NCBI GenBank assembly: GCA_013407085.1 | Contig: JACCGJ010019568.1 | Coordinates: 1 to 64,000 of the forward strand | Length of the DNA stretch: 64,000 nucleotides | Direction: 5' to 3' | From: Atriophallophorus winterbourni | Lineage: Eukaryota; Platyhelminthes; Trematoda; Plagiorchiida; Microphallidae | Shown: positions 21,381 to 30,563 of the stretch, piece after piece | Layout of the letters: the number at the start of each line of letters is the position of its first letter | Position numbering within the stretch: position 1 is the stretch's first letter | Notes under the pieces: model-generated | Databases searched by the model: none | The model's input: only the letters and a program-made list of their open reading frames with translations | Told to the model about the DNA's origin: nothing | Made by a program: the position numbers and the translations under genes

Positions 21381-21980
21381 ATCCGACCAGAGTAGGCCCG
21401 ACGGGGTGTGAGTCCATTTTGGACTTGGTATTCACTTCAACGCACGGATGTGTAATCGTGCGGCCTTTGTGTGTGTACGGCTAACATCGTGCTAAATTGA
21501 TTGGCCTACGGTAGTGATCTGCATGCTGAAACACGCTGCAGTCTCACTACCATTTCTATTTCCCCCTCTGTGTCGTATATCGCTGTCTGTTTGTCTTGTA
21601 CTGTCTTTTATATTATAAACTCGTGACCATATATAAACGCATCCCTCTCCCTTGTCAGCCGTATATTGTATCAACAAGTTATCCGACCAGAGTAGGCCCG
21701 ACGGGGTGTGAGTCCATTTTGGACTTGGTATTCACTTCAACGCACGGATGTGTAATCGTGCGGCCTTTGTGTGTGTACGGCTAACATCGTGCTAAATTGA
21801 TTGGCCTACGGTAGTGATCTGCATGCTGAAACACGCTGCAGTCTCACTACCATTTCTATTTCCCCCTCTGTGTCGTATATCGCTGTCTGTTTGTCTTGTA
21901 CTGTCTTTTATATTATAAACTCGTGACCATATATAAACGCATCCCTCTCCCTTGTCAGCCGTATATTGTATCAACAAGTT
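21381..21980 (+). repeat. Perfect 300-bp tandem duplication
   Basis: Bases 21381-21680 and 21681-21980 appear identical. The unit spans the end of the LINE A endonuclease, the 5' half of a family-S SINE and the first 110 bp of the Gypsy-1 LTR, so the duplication happened after Gypsy-1 inserted, or is an assembly artefact. Confidence 0.9.
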
Positions 21981-22048
21981 GTTTAAAGCCCAAATCTCGG
22001 ATCTTCTTACTCTCTACTTGTTGGGTTCTCTATAATCAATTCACCACA
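21871..22048 (+). repeat. Gypsy-1 5' LTR
   Basis: Starts TGTCGTATATCG and ends TTCACCACA. TATATAAA at 21930-21937 is placed to start transcription near 21958, leaving an R-U5 of about 91 nt. Confidence 0.85.
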
Positions 22049-22079
22049 ATTTAAACAACTTGTTGATACAATATACGGC
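21958..22079 (+). promoter_or_regulatory. Self-complementary LTR/primer-binding region of Gypsy-1
   Basis: Arm 1 (21958-21987, inside the LTR, 28 nt after the TATA box start) is the perfect 30-nt reverse complement of arm 2 (22050-22079). Arm 2 begins two bases past the LTR's CA end, where a primer-binding site belongs. No tRNA 3'-end complement starting with TGG is seen there. The likely reading is a self-primed element. Confidence 0.75.
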
Positions 22080-22120
22080 ATGCACTGATACACAGCAGAG
22101 AACCGTATAGGTTTCTGGAA

Positions 22121-22981
22121 ATGGCTAAAAAGTACGACATTACCTTCAATGATACGAAGAACACTATTCGAGCTACAAAGGTTAAACTTTTGGGTTACGA
22201 AGTATCAAAAGGAACCATAAAACCTGATCCACAGCGCCTCCGACCCCTTCGTGAAATACCCGCACCCCATAATTTAAAAACACAAGAACGCATCGTTGGT
22301 ATGTTTGCTTACTATTCTCAGTGGATCAATCACTTTTCTGATAAAATATCTATACTGAATCGAAATCGTATTTTCCCAATTCCCGATGATGTTCAACAGA
22401 CGTTCTTAAATTTAAAGTCAGAGCTGGAGAAAGCAGTTATAGTTACACCCGAAGTTGACGAAACACTTGTAGTTGAAACTGATGCTTCTGATATAACCAT
22501 AGCCGCCACGCTCAATCAGAGAGGAAGGCCAGTTGCTTTCTATTCACGAACACTAACCACATCAGAACGTCACCATTCCTCTGTTGAAAAAGAAGCGTAC
22601 GCAATCGTAGAAGCACTGAGAAAATGGAGACACTATCTTATTGGGAAGCATTTTAAACTCGTAACTGATCAGAGGTCTGTCGCTTTTATGTTCGGAAATA
22701 CTAACAAAGGCAAAATAAAGAATGAGAAAATCGAACGCTGGCGAGTTCAACTTGCCTCTTTTAGCTACGACGTTGTCTACAGACCGGGAAAACAGAACCA
22801 TGTTGCAGATGCGCTTTCCCGCGAATTTTGCGCACCAGTCAATAACGTCTCGAATCTGAAAAAACTTCATGACTCCCTCTGCCATCCCGGTGTCACACGT
22901 ATGATTCACTTCGCCCGTTCACGCAATTTACCTTATTCCGTTGACGATATAAAACGAATACATGTCGAACGAACTTTGTGA
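22121..22981 (+). CDS. Gypsy-1 pol remnant: RT end, RNase H, start of integrase
   Basis: The frame starts within the RT thumb (ATKVKLLGYEVSKGTIKPDP) and enters RNase H (VVETDASDITIAATLNQRG, VEKEAYAIVEALRKWRHYL, KLVTDQRSVAFMF, RPGKQNHVADALSR). It then reaches the integrase zinc-binding His pair (LHDSLCHPGVTRMIHFARS). It breaks before the Cys pair. The start Met is only a frame start, because the RT catalytic core has been deleted. Not autonomous. Confidence 0.85.
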   Translation: MAKKYDITFNDTKNTIRATKVKLLGYEVSKGTIKPDPQRLRPLREIPAPHNLKTQERIVGMFAYYSQWINHFSDKISILNRNRIFPIPDDVQQTFLNLKSELEKAVIVTPEVDETLVVETDASDITIAATLNQRGRPVAFYSRTLTTSERHHSSVEKEAYAIVEALRKWRHYLIGKHFKLVTDQRSVAFMFGNTNKGKIKNEKIERWRVQLASFSYDVVYRPGKQNHVADALSREFCAPVNNVSNLKKLHDSLCHPGVTRMIHFARSRNLPYSVDDIKRIHVERTL

Positions 22982-23588
22982 TTTTCTTCACTCTAAAGGT
23001 GTAGCGACCAGCCATTCTACCTCGTACAATCCACAGTCGAACGGCCAAGTTGAACGCTTAAATGCTACTTTGTGGAAAAGTATACTTTTATCACTTAAGT
23101 CTAACGATCTTGAAGTGAAACATTGGGAAGCCGTACTACCAAACGCCCTTCATTCAATCAGATCTTTGTTATGTACCAGTACGAATGTTACGCCACATGA
23201 AAGGATGTTTCAACACAACCGAAGAGCGGCAACTGGCACATCCCTTCCCAGCTGGCTATCACAAACAAACCGAGTGCTGATGCGCAATAATCTACGATGT
23301 AATAAATACGAGCCATTAGCAGAAGAGGTGGAACTGATTGAATGCAATCCAACTTACGCCAGGGTACGACTACTTAATGGTCAAGAACAGTCGGTGTCGC
23401 TGCGTCAACTCGCGCCCATTGGAGAGCAACATAATGCAATTGTTCCCGATGTCGATATTCTGTTAGAACCGCCAAACGACGAGCCTTCTGAAACTCCTTG
23501 CAATCAAGAACCTAACGAGAGTCTCACTGAACTTATTCGTCAACAACAACGAGTCCGACCGTATGAGCTGAGGAGCGGTGCAATTTAA
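22962..23588 (+). CDS. Gypsy-1 integrase C-terminal remnant
   Basis: Overlaps the previous frame and restarts inside the integrase core after a deletion that removed the two catalytic Asp blocks. It keeps the last core motif (YNPQSNGQVERLNATL, with the third catalytic Glu), the GPY-like C-terminal region (EEVELIECNPTYARVRL) and a terminal RPYELRSG. Gypsy-2 has the same organisation at 32113-32625. Confidence 0.85.
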   Translation: MSNELCDFLHSKGVATSHSTSYNPQSNGQVERLNATLWKSILLSLKSNDLEVKHWEAVLPNALHSIRSLLCTSTNVTPHERMFQHNRRAATGTSLPSWLSQTNRVLMRNNLRCNKYEPLAEEVELIECNPTYARVRLLNGQEQSVSLRQLAPIGEQHNAIVPDVDILLEPPNDEPSETPCNQEPNESLTELIRQQQRVRPYELRSGAI

Positions 23589-23623
23589 CGCGTCAAAACT
23601 ACTGACAGTTATCATTTTTTCGA

Positions 23624-23769
23624 GTCTTTTATATTATAAACTCGTGACCATATATAAACGCATCCCTCTCCCTTTTCAGCCGTATATTGTATCAACAAGT
23701 TGTTTAAAGCCCAAATCTCGGATCTTCTTACTCTCTACTTGTTGCGTTCTCTATAATCAATTCACCACA
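23624..23769 (+). repeat. Gypsy-1 3' LTR, 5'-truncated
   Basis: Matches 21903-22048 closely, including TATATAAA and the arm-1 segment. The LTR start and the preceding polypurine tract are missing. Confidence 0.85.
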
Positions 23770-24628
23770 CTCTGTCTGTCTAGGCCTGGGCAACCTGACG
23801 GTATCTTAGCCCAAGTGCAGTCTCTGACTGTGCGGCACTTTGCCTAGATCAGGCTTGTGCTTTCATATCATATCATACAATACCATACCAACGCAGTCCG
23901 ATATTACTCAGGTTCGGACTGAAGCTCCATTAGGCTGATGTGATCATGCCACCTCAAGTTTTATTTGGAAACGCAACATTGGCTGGGTACCAGATCAAAT
24001 TCCCAGAAGGAATTTTTGGAAGGTAGACGCGGGTAGGTTACGAGATGTTGCTCAATCTCTCGATTGGTCTTTCGATCAATCAGCTAATGTTGAAAATTGT
24101 TGGCTGGTAATCCGTAATAATATCTGGACAGTTATTGAGGTGGCTATTCCGTTGTCCACACGTCGTCGTAAGACGAAAGGTCTCCTTGGTTTGACAAGGA
24201 GCTTCGGAAACTTTTGCGGCAACGTCAAAAGCACTGGTCGGTATTCGTGAGCCGGAAAAACGCCACTGACTATGACAATTATCCGCAAGCTGGAAACCTT
24301 CACACGGCATTAAAACGCAGAAAACGTATGTTGTAGGAGCCGCGATTGGTTGACGAGTCTACTTATGCACCAAAACGGCTATTCGCATACATTAATCGCC
24401 GCACAAAGGCGTCGCCATATATACCTAATTTGATAGATACTGATGGGGTAGACATTACTGATGGTTTGAAAGCTGAAGCTACGGTTAAGCAATATGCCTC
24501 CGTGTACTGTCTCGAAGACAGTGATCCCTTCTGAAAACAGTGAGGTCCTGTCTGATCTTGATGTAGATGTAGAGACGGTTAGACTCCTGTTGGAACAGTT
24601 AGACGCACTATCCGCGCCAGGACCAGAT

Positions 24629-25290
24629 ATTTATTATTTATTATTACACAAGTCTTTACAGACGATGTGCCAACAAGTATACCATGAAGAGGGTACATGA
24701 TGAAAGAAAAATGTAGGTTCCATGGTTCTTGTTGAAGGCGACATACTACACGGTTGCCAAGGCCGAAGTAGGGGGTTGGCTTAGGGGACCCCACCCGGAG
24801 CCTTTGACTCAAAAGTCTACCCGCAAGGCAGCGGTTTTCTTCCTTCACGAGAGTCGGTGACTATTTTGAGGGTTCTTGCGCCTCTCTTGAAGTGCCTCGG
24901 CGATTGTTCGAGTACGCCTCTCTAGCCTTTGCACGACCAGGTGCAACCTGCAAGGCAGCAAGGATTTTTCCTCAGGGTTTACTCCCGAAGCCTTTCCCGC
25001 AATCGGGTATGCCGCGAGGCAGCGGAGGTTTGGAATAAGGGTTTTCCTTCCCTTAGATGGACTGTCCTTCCAGGCTGACGAGCTCCATCTACCCGGAGCA
25101 AACTGGTTTTGAGGCGCCAGTCATCCGTCTTCACCCCTTCTCCTGTCAGTAGAAGCAGTTCCGCCACGTGCAGGCCAGGAGCTGGGCTTTGGTTGTCAGA
25201 GGCTGTTTGAGACGCACGCCATATGGGAGCATTTTATAGACAGTGGGAGCTCATCCCCACTGCCGCCCCCGGCTGTGACAACCTTGGAAC
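24629..25290 (-). repeat. Family-R SINE, copy 3, with (TAA)n tail and 14-bp target duplication
   Basis: The 662-bp minus-strand copy starts at 25290 and ends in an AATAATAAATAATAAAT tail at 24629. It is flanked by CGCCAGGACCAGAT at 24615-24628 and 25291-25304. Its head matches copies 1 and 2, but its tail matches the tRNA-Leu-headed SINE rather than the AAGTAA-type tail. Confidence 0.85.
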
Positions 25291-25999
25291 CGCCAGGACC
25301 AGATGGTATTCATCCGTTGGTTTTACGAGCACTATCAGAAGTGTCGTGCGTTCCACTGGTCAGGTCTTGCCACAAGAATGGAAACAGGGTATTATTAAAC
25401 CTAAGAGTTGGACCCTAGTAGTCCCGCTAATTACAGGCCGGTCACACTGACCTTTGTGAGAAGTTGATCAAAAGGAAAATAGAGCACTTTCTTTTGGGGT
25501 GTAAGCGTTGGTGTCCACAACAACATGGATTCACCAAAAGACGCTCATGCGTAAGTAATCTTCTCCTGGCGCGAGAAGGATGGTGTGCTTTGACTGATTC
25601 TGGTCAAGCGGTCGATGTCATTTTTATCGAATTCAGTAAGGTATTTGACCGCGTGCCCTACCGCCGTACCGATTGCTTGTCAAGCTAGAGGGTTTGGGTA
25701 TTCTTCAGAAGAAGAAGGTTGTCTACTTAAGTGGATCGAGGCATTCATCTCAGGGCGGACAAACCGTGTAGAGGTGAATGGAGTTTTGTCTTTAAAGATG
25801 ACCGCAAGCTCCAAAGTGCCGCCGGGATCTGTCCTTCGCCCATTGTTAGTCAAACTGTTCGCAAATGATATTCTGGACGCGGTAGCTATCGATTGTCATT
25901 TATTTACGGATGATCTGAAACTGTGGGCCTCTGTCAGTTCCTGCGATGGCCACAAGCAACTGCAACAAGCAGTTGATGACTTAGTCAGCTGAGCACATC

Positions 26000-26062
26000 G
26001 CTGGTCTCTGACTGTGCGGCACTTTGCCTGGATCAGGCTTGTGCTTTCATACATACACTGGT
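26000..26062 (+). repeat. Family-S SINE 3' fragment
   Basis: Starts at GGTCTCTGACTGTGCGGCAC and ends in CATACATACAC inside LINE A's RT. Confidence 0.8.
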
Positions 26063-26439
26063 GGTGAATACTTTTTTGGAGGTAAGCCTATTAGAGCGGT
26101 GACGGTCGATAAAGACTTAGGGATTCTGGTTATGGATTCCTTGAAATCGGAAGCTGACACTTGTCGGAGAATAGGCATCGCTAACAGGATGCTCTAGGCG
26201 ATTCGGTGTTCATTTGTGACCATTACGCCGCAAATGTTCCAGACACTTTTCTTTGCGTACATTCGTCCTCTGTTGGAATATGGGCTACCTGTTTCATTTC
26301 TTCAGTCTAAAGGCGAATGCGACTCCTTGGAGAGGGTAAAAAGAGGGGGAATAAGATGGTTTGTGGAACGCGCCAAATTGCGCAAGTTGAATATCATCGC
26401 TCGTAACAGATTTCTATTTTTTATTCTGCTTTTGTCATC

Positions 26440-27843
26440 ATGGTTGTTGTTAAATCAAAAACAAAACTTTGTTCTAACGCTAAGGATACTCGAAGATCCG
26501 GTGAGTGTAAAACAACCGGTAAAAGCCAACCTACGGTTAAATCGAATAGTTCCTGTGGAAATCCTAAGTGTTCTACTACTGTTCTCGAAGGAATAGAATG
26601 CCCAAACTGCTCCGTATGGTATCATTCACGCTGCTCAGGTCTAACCGCAACGGTTTTGGCTGAACATAGCTCTAATTCCACCAAACCTTGCTTTTGTAGC
26701 GCGTGCACTAATCTTCCTAAGGTTCGAAGTCTGCTGCATATGATAGATCAAAGACTATCATTACCCTCGAAGGCCGTCTTCATAAACTTGAAAATATGTT
26801 TAACGAACAGCATATTACTTCAAGCCTTGCTGTTGTTACATCACTTCCACCAGCACAGAAGTCAGTAGTTAAACCCCCCGTCGCACAGGCCCATCCCATT
26901 CATGTACAACAAAAGTTCAGCACAATGCAATCTAGTGTTTCTGTCGCGGGCAGACCCAAACCGCTAAACGGCATAAGCATCAATAATGCTCTGACTGCGC
27001 GAGCTTCTTCTTCTAGTCCCATGACAGTGACGTCGAAGGTTTCGGTAGCACGAGCGGAGGCACTTACCGTGATTTGCTCCAATGTCCCCGAGACGGATTC
27101 ACTCAGCCTTATAACGCGTCAATCTGAAGATGTGGAACAATGAAAAAGTTGTGTCAAGAGCTGAGCCTTAACATAGAACCGGCTAGCATGGTCCGCTTGT
27201 CAAGACACCACAAATCGGCACATGCTGGTGAGCCAATATTGTTGCGCATCGTGTTAAAATCGTTAGCAGATGTTGAATCTGTTCTTCTATCCGCTTACAT
27301 GCTTCGAAACATTTCGTCTCCCATCCGTATATTTCCCGATATATCATGGGCAGATAGGCAAGCGAAAAAGCAAGAGAATTACGATTGGAAACACGAAAGT
27401 AACAAAAAAGCATCTTTGTTCATGGCGTTCCTGAATTGAATGATAGTGATGCTGACAAAAACACCAGTCATGATTGCGAACAGTGGCGCTTCTTACAGCA
27501 ACTGAGTAAAATTACCGATACTTTAACTACTTCCCTCAAGCGTTTGCCAGCTTCTCACACCTACAAAGGTTCAGGTCCTCGCATACTTAAGGTCACCTTT
27601 CAATCTGAATCTATGGTGAATGACGCTTTGCAACAATGGTATCGACAAAGGCATTGTGCTCCAGCAGAAGTTCGTCTTCGCTCGGCCATGGAAAAGCGGA
27701 TTAACAGTAAACCACGACTGACGCCACCGCTTCTATTAACCGAAACAAATGTGGTGCAGACGGACTTGACGAATCAAAAAACTCACAAGAGCCGATCCAA
27801 ACGGGATCGGCCGTCTAGATATTCTAGATATTCATATAAATGA
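26440..27843 (+). pseudogene. LINE B ORF1 with PHD-type zinc finger, in four overlapping frames
   Basis: The PHD-like finger lies at 26560-26720 (CGNPKCSTT, IECPNCSVWYHSRCSG, CFCSAC). The middle (26796-27143, 27140-27439) shows a LTVICSNVPETDS segment and VLKSLADVESVLLSAYMLRN, matching ORF1 of LINEs C1 and D at 46.2 and 55.3 kb. The last frame (27436-27843) has PRILKVTFQSESMVNDALQQW. Single-base shifts link the frames, so the protein is broken at three points. Confidence 0.75.
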
Positions 27844-27871
27844 AGCTGCTCCTAACCTTGCGCGTGAGGGC

Positions 27872-28870
27872 TTGAACTGTCTCTACACAAACGCGCGGGG
27901 TTTACTCAGCAAACTTGCAGAACTTCGCTTGAGGCATGCTGCTCGTCATTTTGACATAATAGCTGTATCCGAAACGTGTTTAAGCTCTTCGATCACTGAT
28001 GCCGAGGTTTCTCTCACTGATATATCCATTCTCAGGAACGATCGTCCAGCTAAAGCGGCGGTGTTCTTCTATACTATAATTCACGTCTTTCTTGTGAGGT
28101 TCTCCCGCAAGAGCAACTTAGCGTGGTGGACTCACTTTGGTGTCGCGTGTAACTTAAAAATAGGGGCAGTGCAATTGTTGCGGTAATATATCGCCCACTG
28201 AATACTCAACACCCCATTGATGATGTCATTATTGCATCCATTCGCTCCGCCTTATCACTACCCCACACGCACGCATTGCTGATGGGGGATTTTAACTCTC
28301 CTGAAGTCGTCGGCGAACCCAGCCCAAATACGTTTGCTGCGGATCTGGATGATTTCATCAGCAGTCATCCTTTTTACAACCACGTTAATGTTGCTACACG
28401 CTTTCGGAGTGGTGATTGTCCATCCTTACTCGATCTAGTGCTGACTAACGGGGAACTGATGGTAGAAGAAATTCATTATAAACCGCCCTTAGGGAAGAGC
28501 GACCACGTCGTCCTGACAATTTTTCGTTTCTTACACCGAATTCCTTGACGAGGAGGTACCCCTGGTACGGGTAGTCACGGACTAAAAGGCTTTTCAAGAA
28601 ATTGTCAATGCTAACAATTTCAACTTCATGTTAAATGGCAATCCTGAGCTCACATGGTCCAGATTTGTCTCCCAGTGGCATTGTCTACTGCAACAATCAT
28701 CGACTTCCAAAACAGACAAACGACGTATCCTACGTACTTTCATTTGTAGTAGAACTCGTAAGTGGATCTGCTGCAGAAACGCTGCTTGGTGTATGTTCCG
28801 ATCGGAAGTGTGTGCAAAATTGGGAAGCATATCGACAATTACGCAACCACTGTACGTCTCTAGTGCGTCA
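27872..28870 (+). pseudogene. LINE B APE-type endonuclease and linker
   Basis: Starts LNCLYTNARGLLSKLAEL with the catalytic-type SET (IIAVSETCL), followed by a shift near 28050. GDFNSPEVVGEP (28285), LLDLVLTNGEL (28430) and LGKSDHVVL (28495), the closing Ser-Asp-His motif, come next. The linker after 28600 is shifted again. Confidence 0.75.
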
Positions 28871-28898
28871 AGATAAGCTGGATTGCCATAACAAGTTA

Positions 28899-29077
28899 TG
28901 TGATGATATTTTACCGTTCCTGTTTTCTATTACTAACTGTATTCCTATTTCGCACCTTAGTATTACCGTTCTATATTCCAGATTGCATACCTCGGTTTCT
29001 AGAAGATTAAAGCCTAGTTCTCGGGCCTTCGTCTTTTGATATTCTTACAATCGGATCTAACATTCATAATCATAACA
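28899..29077 (+). repeat. Gypsy-2 5' LTR (179 bp)
   Basis: Begins TGTGATGATATT, ends CATAATCATAACA. The TATA-like TATATT (28972-28977) is 24 nt upstream of the segment 28996-29011, which is complementary to the sequence just after the LTR. Confidence 0.92.
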
Positions 29078-29094
29078 ATTTAATCTTCTAGAAA
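28996..29094 (+). promoter_or_regulatory. Self-complementary LTR/primer-binding region of Gypsy-2
   Basis: TTTCTAGAAGATTAAA at 28996-29011 in the LTR is the perfect reverse complement of 29079-29094, which starts one base after the LTR end and runs into the gag ATG. The position fits an mRNA 5' end that primes its own reverse transcription. No tRNA-type primer site is visible. Confidence 0.75.
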
Positions 29095-30563
29095 TGGATC
29101 GACTACTTCGTCCTGAACGCTTTGAAACCGCCCCAAACGCATCTGATGCTGCAGACTCGTGGGAACATTGGTTCTATGCATTCACAAACTTTCTTGATGT
29201 TATAGACTCACATAAGCCAGACAAATTAAAGACACTCATCCATTTCCTTTCCCCGTCTGTGTATAAACTCGTGTTTCAATGCACTTCCTATGAATCAGCT
29301 ATTTCTACTCTGCAGTCAACCTACGTACAGTCGAAGAACGAAGTTTTTGCTCGACATCTACTAGCTACGTGTAAGCAAGATTCCAGCGAAAGCCTCGATC
29401 ATTTTTTGCAGCGACTCCGCTCGCTCTCACGGGACTGTAACTTCAAATCTGTAACTGCTGTCGAGTATCAAGACGAAGCCGTACGTGATGCTTTCATTAC
29501 GGGAATGTCTTCGAATTCTATCCGACAACGCTTGCTTGAAAATAAATTTCTAGACATCCAAACTGCTTTTGACCAAGCCAAGTCTCTAGACATGGCGCAG
29601 AAGCAATCACATTCTTATACATCACCCATCCAGGAAATTCCTTGTAACACTGTGCAAACAGAAATGCATAGCCACCAAAACATACCGATAGATTCAGTCC
29701 CAAATAAAACGTTGGCCAGCATCAACCGGAAGCTCCAAGGCCTTTGCTACTTTTGTGGTTATGATAGACATCCTCGTCACAAGTGTCCTGCTCGTGATGC
29801 AGTCTGCAAGGCATGTGGAAAAATGGGACATTTTCGATCGGTATGCCGTTCTTCCAAATCTGATAAACATGTTGCATCTGCATCACCATTTGTAGCATCC
29901 TCTGTCATCACCGCTGCTGCTCCAGCTTGTCTTTCAAATGCAATCACTAAAGTCATTGTGAACGGTGTGAAGTTAGATGCATTGATCGATACCGGAAGTT
30001 CAGAAAGTTTTGTATGCGAATCCATTGTTCATAGGCATAAATTTCCTACATATCAATCACACAGCGAAATCATTTTAGCTTCTACACAATTACGAAGCCA
30101 TACCAAGGGACATTGTGTTGTTTCTTTGTCGCATAACGGAACAGTATATAACGATGTTAAGCTTTCCGTACTCCCACACTTGTGCACTGATATCCCTCTC
30201 GGACATGACTTTTTAAAACATCACGAAAGCGTTCAACTCTCGTTCCAGGGCGATCGCCCTACCTTCTCTGTATGTGGTCTCACGACATCTAGTCTGCCCG
30301 CGCCTACGTTATTCGCGCATTTATCGCCTGCATGCCAACCAATACGAATTAAATCACGGCGGTTTAGCCAAGCTGACGAATCGTTTATCAAATCTGAAGT
30401 AAACAGATTAGTTACTGACGGTATAATTGAACCATCCAAGTCTCCTTGGCGTGCCCAAGTGCTCGTAACCACGAATGAACGTCAAAAGAAGCGTATGGTG
30501 ATTGATTACAGTCAAACCATCAATCGTTTCACTGAACTTGATGCGTACCCCTGCCTCGTATAG
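29094..30563 (+). CDS. Gypsy-2 Gag, protease and start of RT
   Basis: A 489-codon frame beginning 17 nt past the LTR. The capsid-like region (aa 1-180) contains LDHFLQRLRSLSRDC and YQDEAVRDAFITGM. Two CX2CX4HX4C zinc knuckles occupy about aa 219-252 (CYFCGYDRHPRHKC and CKACGKMGHFRSVC). The aspartic protease site LIDTGSSESFV is near aa 296, with a second motif IPLGHDFL. RT begins at about aa 440 (LVTDGIIEPSKSPWRAQVLV, KRMVIDYSQTIN). The frame stops after DAYP because one C is missing from a C run near 30550. Gag and pol were probably one continuous frame. Confidence 0.9.
   Translation: MDRLLRPERFETAPNASDAADSWEHWFYAFTNFLDVIDSHKPDKLKTLIHFLSPSVYKLVFQCTSYESAISTLQSTYVQSKNEVFARHLLATCKQDSSESLDHFLQRLRSLSRDCNFKSVTAVEYQDEAVRDAFITGMSSNSIRQRLLENKFLDIQTAFDQAKSLDMAQKQSHSYTSPIQEIPCNTVQTEMHSHQNIPIDSVPNKTLASINRKLQGLCYFCGYDRHPRHKCPARDAVCKACGKMGHFRSVCRSSKSDKHVASASPFVASSVITAAAPACLSNAITKVIVNGVKLDALIDTGSSESFVCESIVHRHKFPTYQSHSEIILASTQLRSHTKGHCVVSLSHNGTVYNDVKLSVLPHLCTDIPLGHDFLKHHESVQLSFQGDRPTFSVCGLTTSSLPAPTLFAHLSPACQPIRIKSRRFSQADESFIKSEVNRLVTDGIIEPSKSPWRAQVLVTTNERQKKRMVIDYSQTINRFTELDAYPCLV

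Larger units (their letters stand above)
21871..23769 (+). mobile_element. Gypsy-1: internally deleted Ty3/Gypsy LTR retrotransposon
   Basis: 5' LTR 21871-22048 (178 bp, TG..CA); 3' LTR 23624-23769, whose first about 35 bp and the polypurine tract are lost. The flanking 5-bp duplication is CTCTG (21866-21870 and 23770-23774). The interior lacks gag, protease and most of RT. It keeps the RT end, RNase H and part of integrase. The family is the same as Gypsy-2, judged by closely similar RNase H and integrase C-termini. Confidence 0.88.
21439..23890 (+). repeat. Family-S SINE disrupted by Gypsy-1
   Basis: The 5' half occurs at about 21439-21570 and again at 21739-21870 (tandem duplication). The 3' half resumes at 23770 immediately after the Gypsy-1 3' LTR and ends with a CATATCATATCATAC-type tail near 23885. 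Confidence 0.8.
19275..26420 (+). mobile_element. CR1-like LINE A, broken by at least four later insertions
   Basis: Plus-strand element with ORF1 (PHD-type finger), APE-type endonuclease and RT in the right order, all frame-broken. Interrupting pieces are a tRNA-Leu-headed SINE (20431-21091), a family-S SINE with Gypsy-1 inside it (21438-23890), a family-R SINE (24629-25290) and a family-S fragment (about 26000-26062). The recognisable RT includes LLEQLDALSAPGPD just before 24628, QHGFTKRRSCVSNLL, SKVFDRVPY and LFTDDLKLW (about 25905). Confidence 0.8.
23890..26420 (+). pseudogene. CR1-like LINE A, linker and reverse transcriptase remnants
   Basis: The region between endonuclease and RT is at about 23960-24540 (TKASPYIPNLIDTDGVDITDG). 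RT runs at 24540-24628 and resumes at 25305 (HPLVLRALS). Further blocks are QHGFTKRRSCVSNLLLAREGW (25520), EGCLLKWIEAFISGRTNRV (25720), SKVPPGSVLRPLL (25815) and LFTDDLKLWAS (25905). The last part at 26216-26440 is TPQMFQTLFFAYIRPLLEYGLPV. Several stops and shifts make it inactive. Confidence 0.75.
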
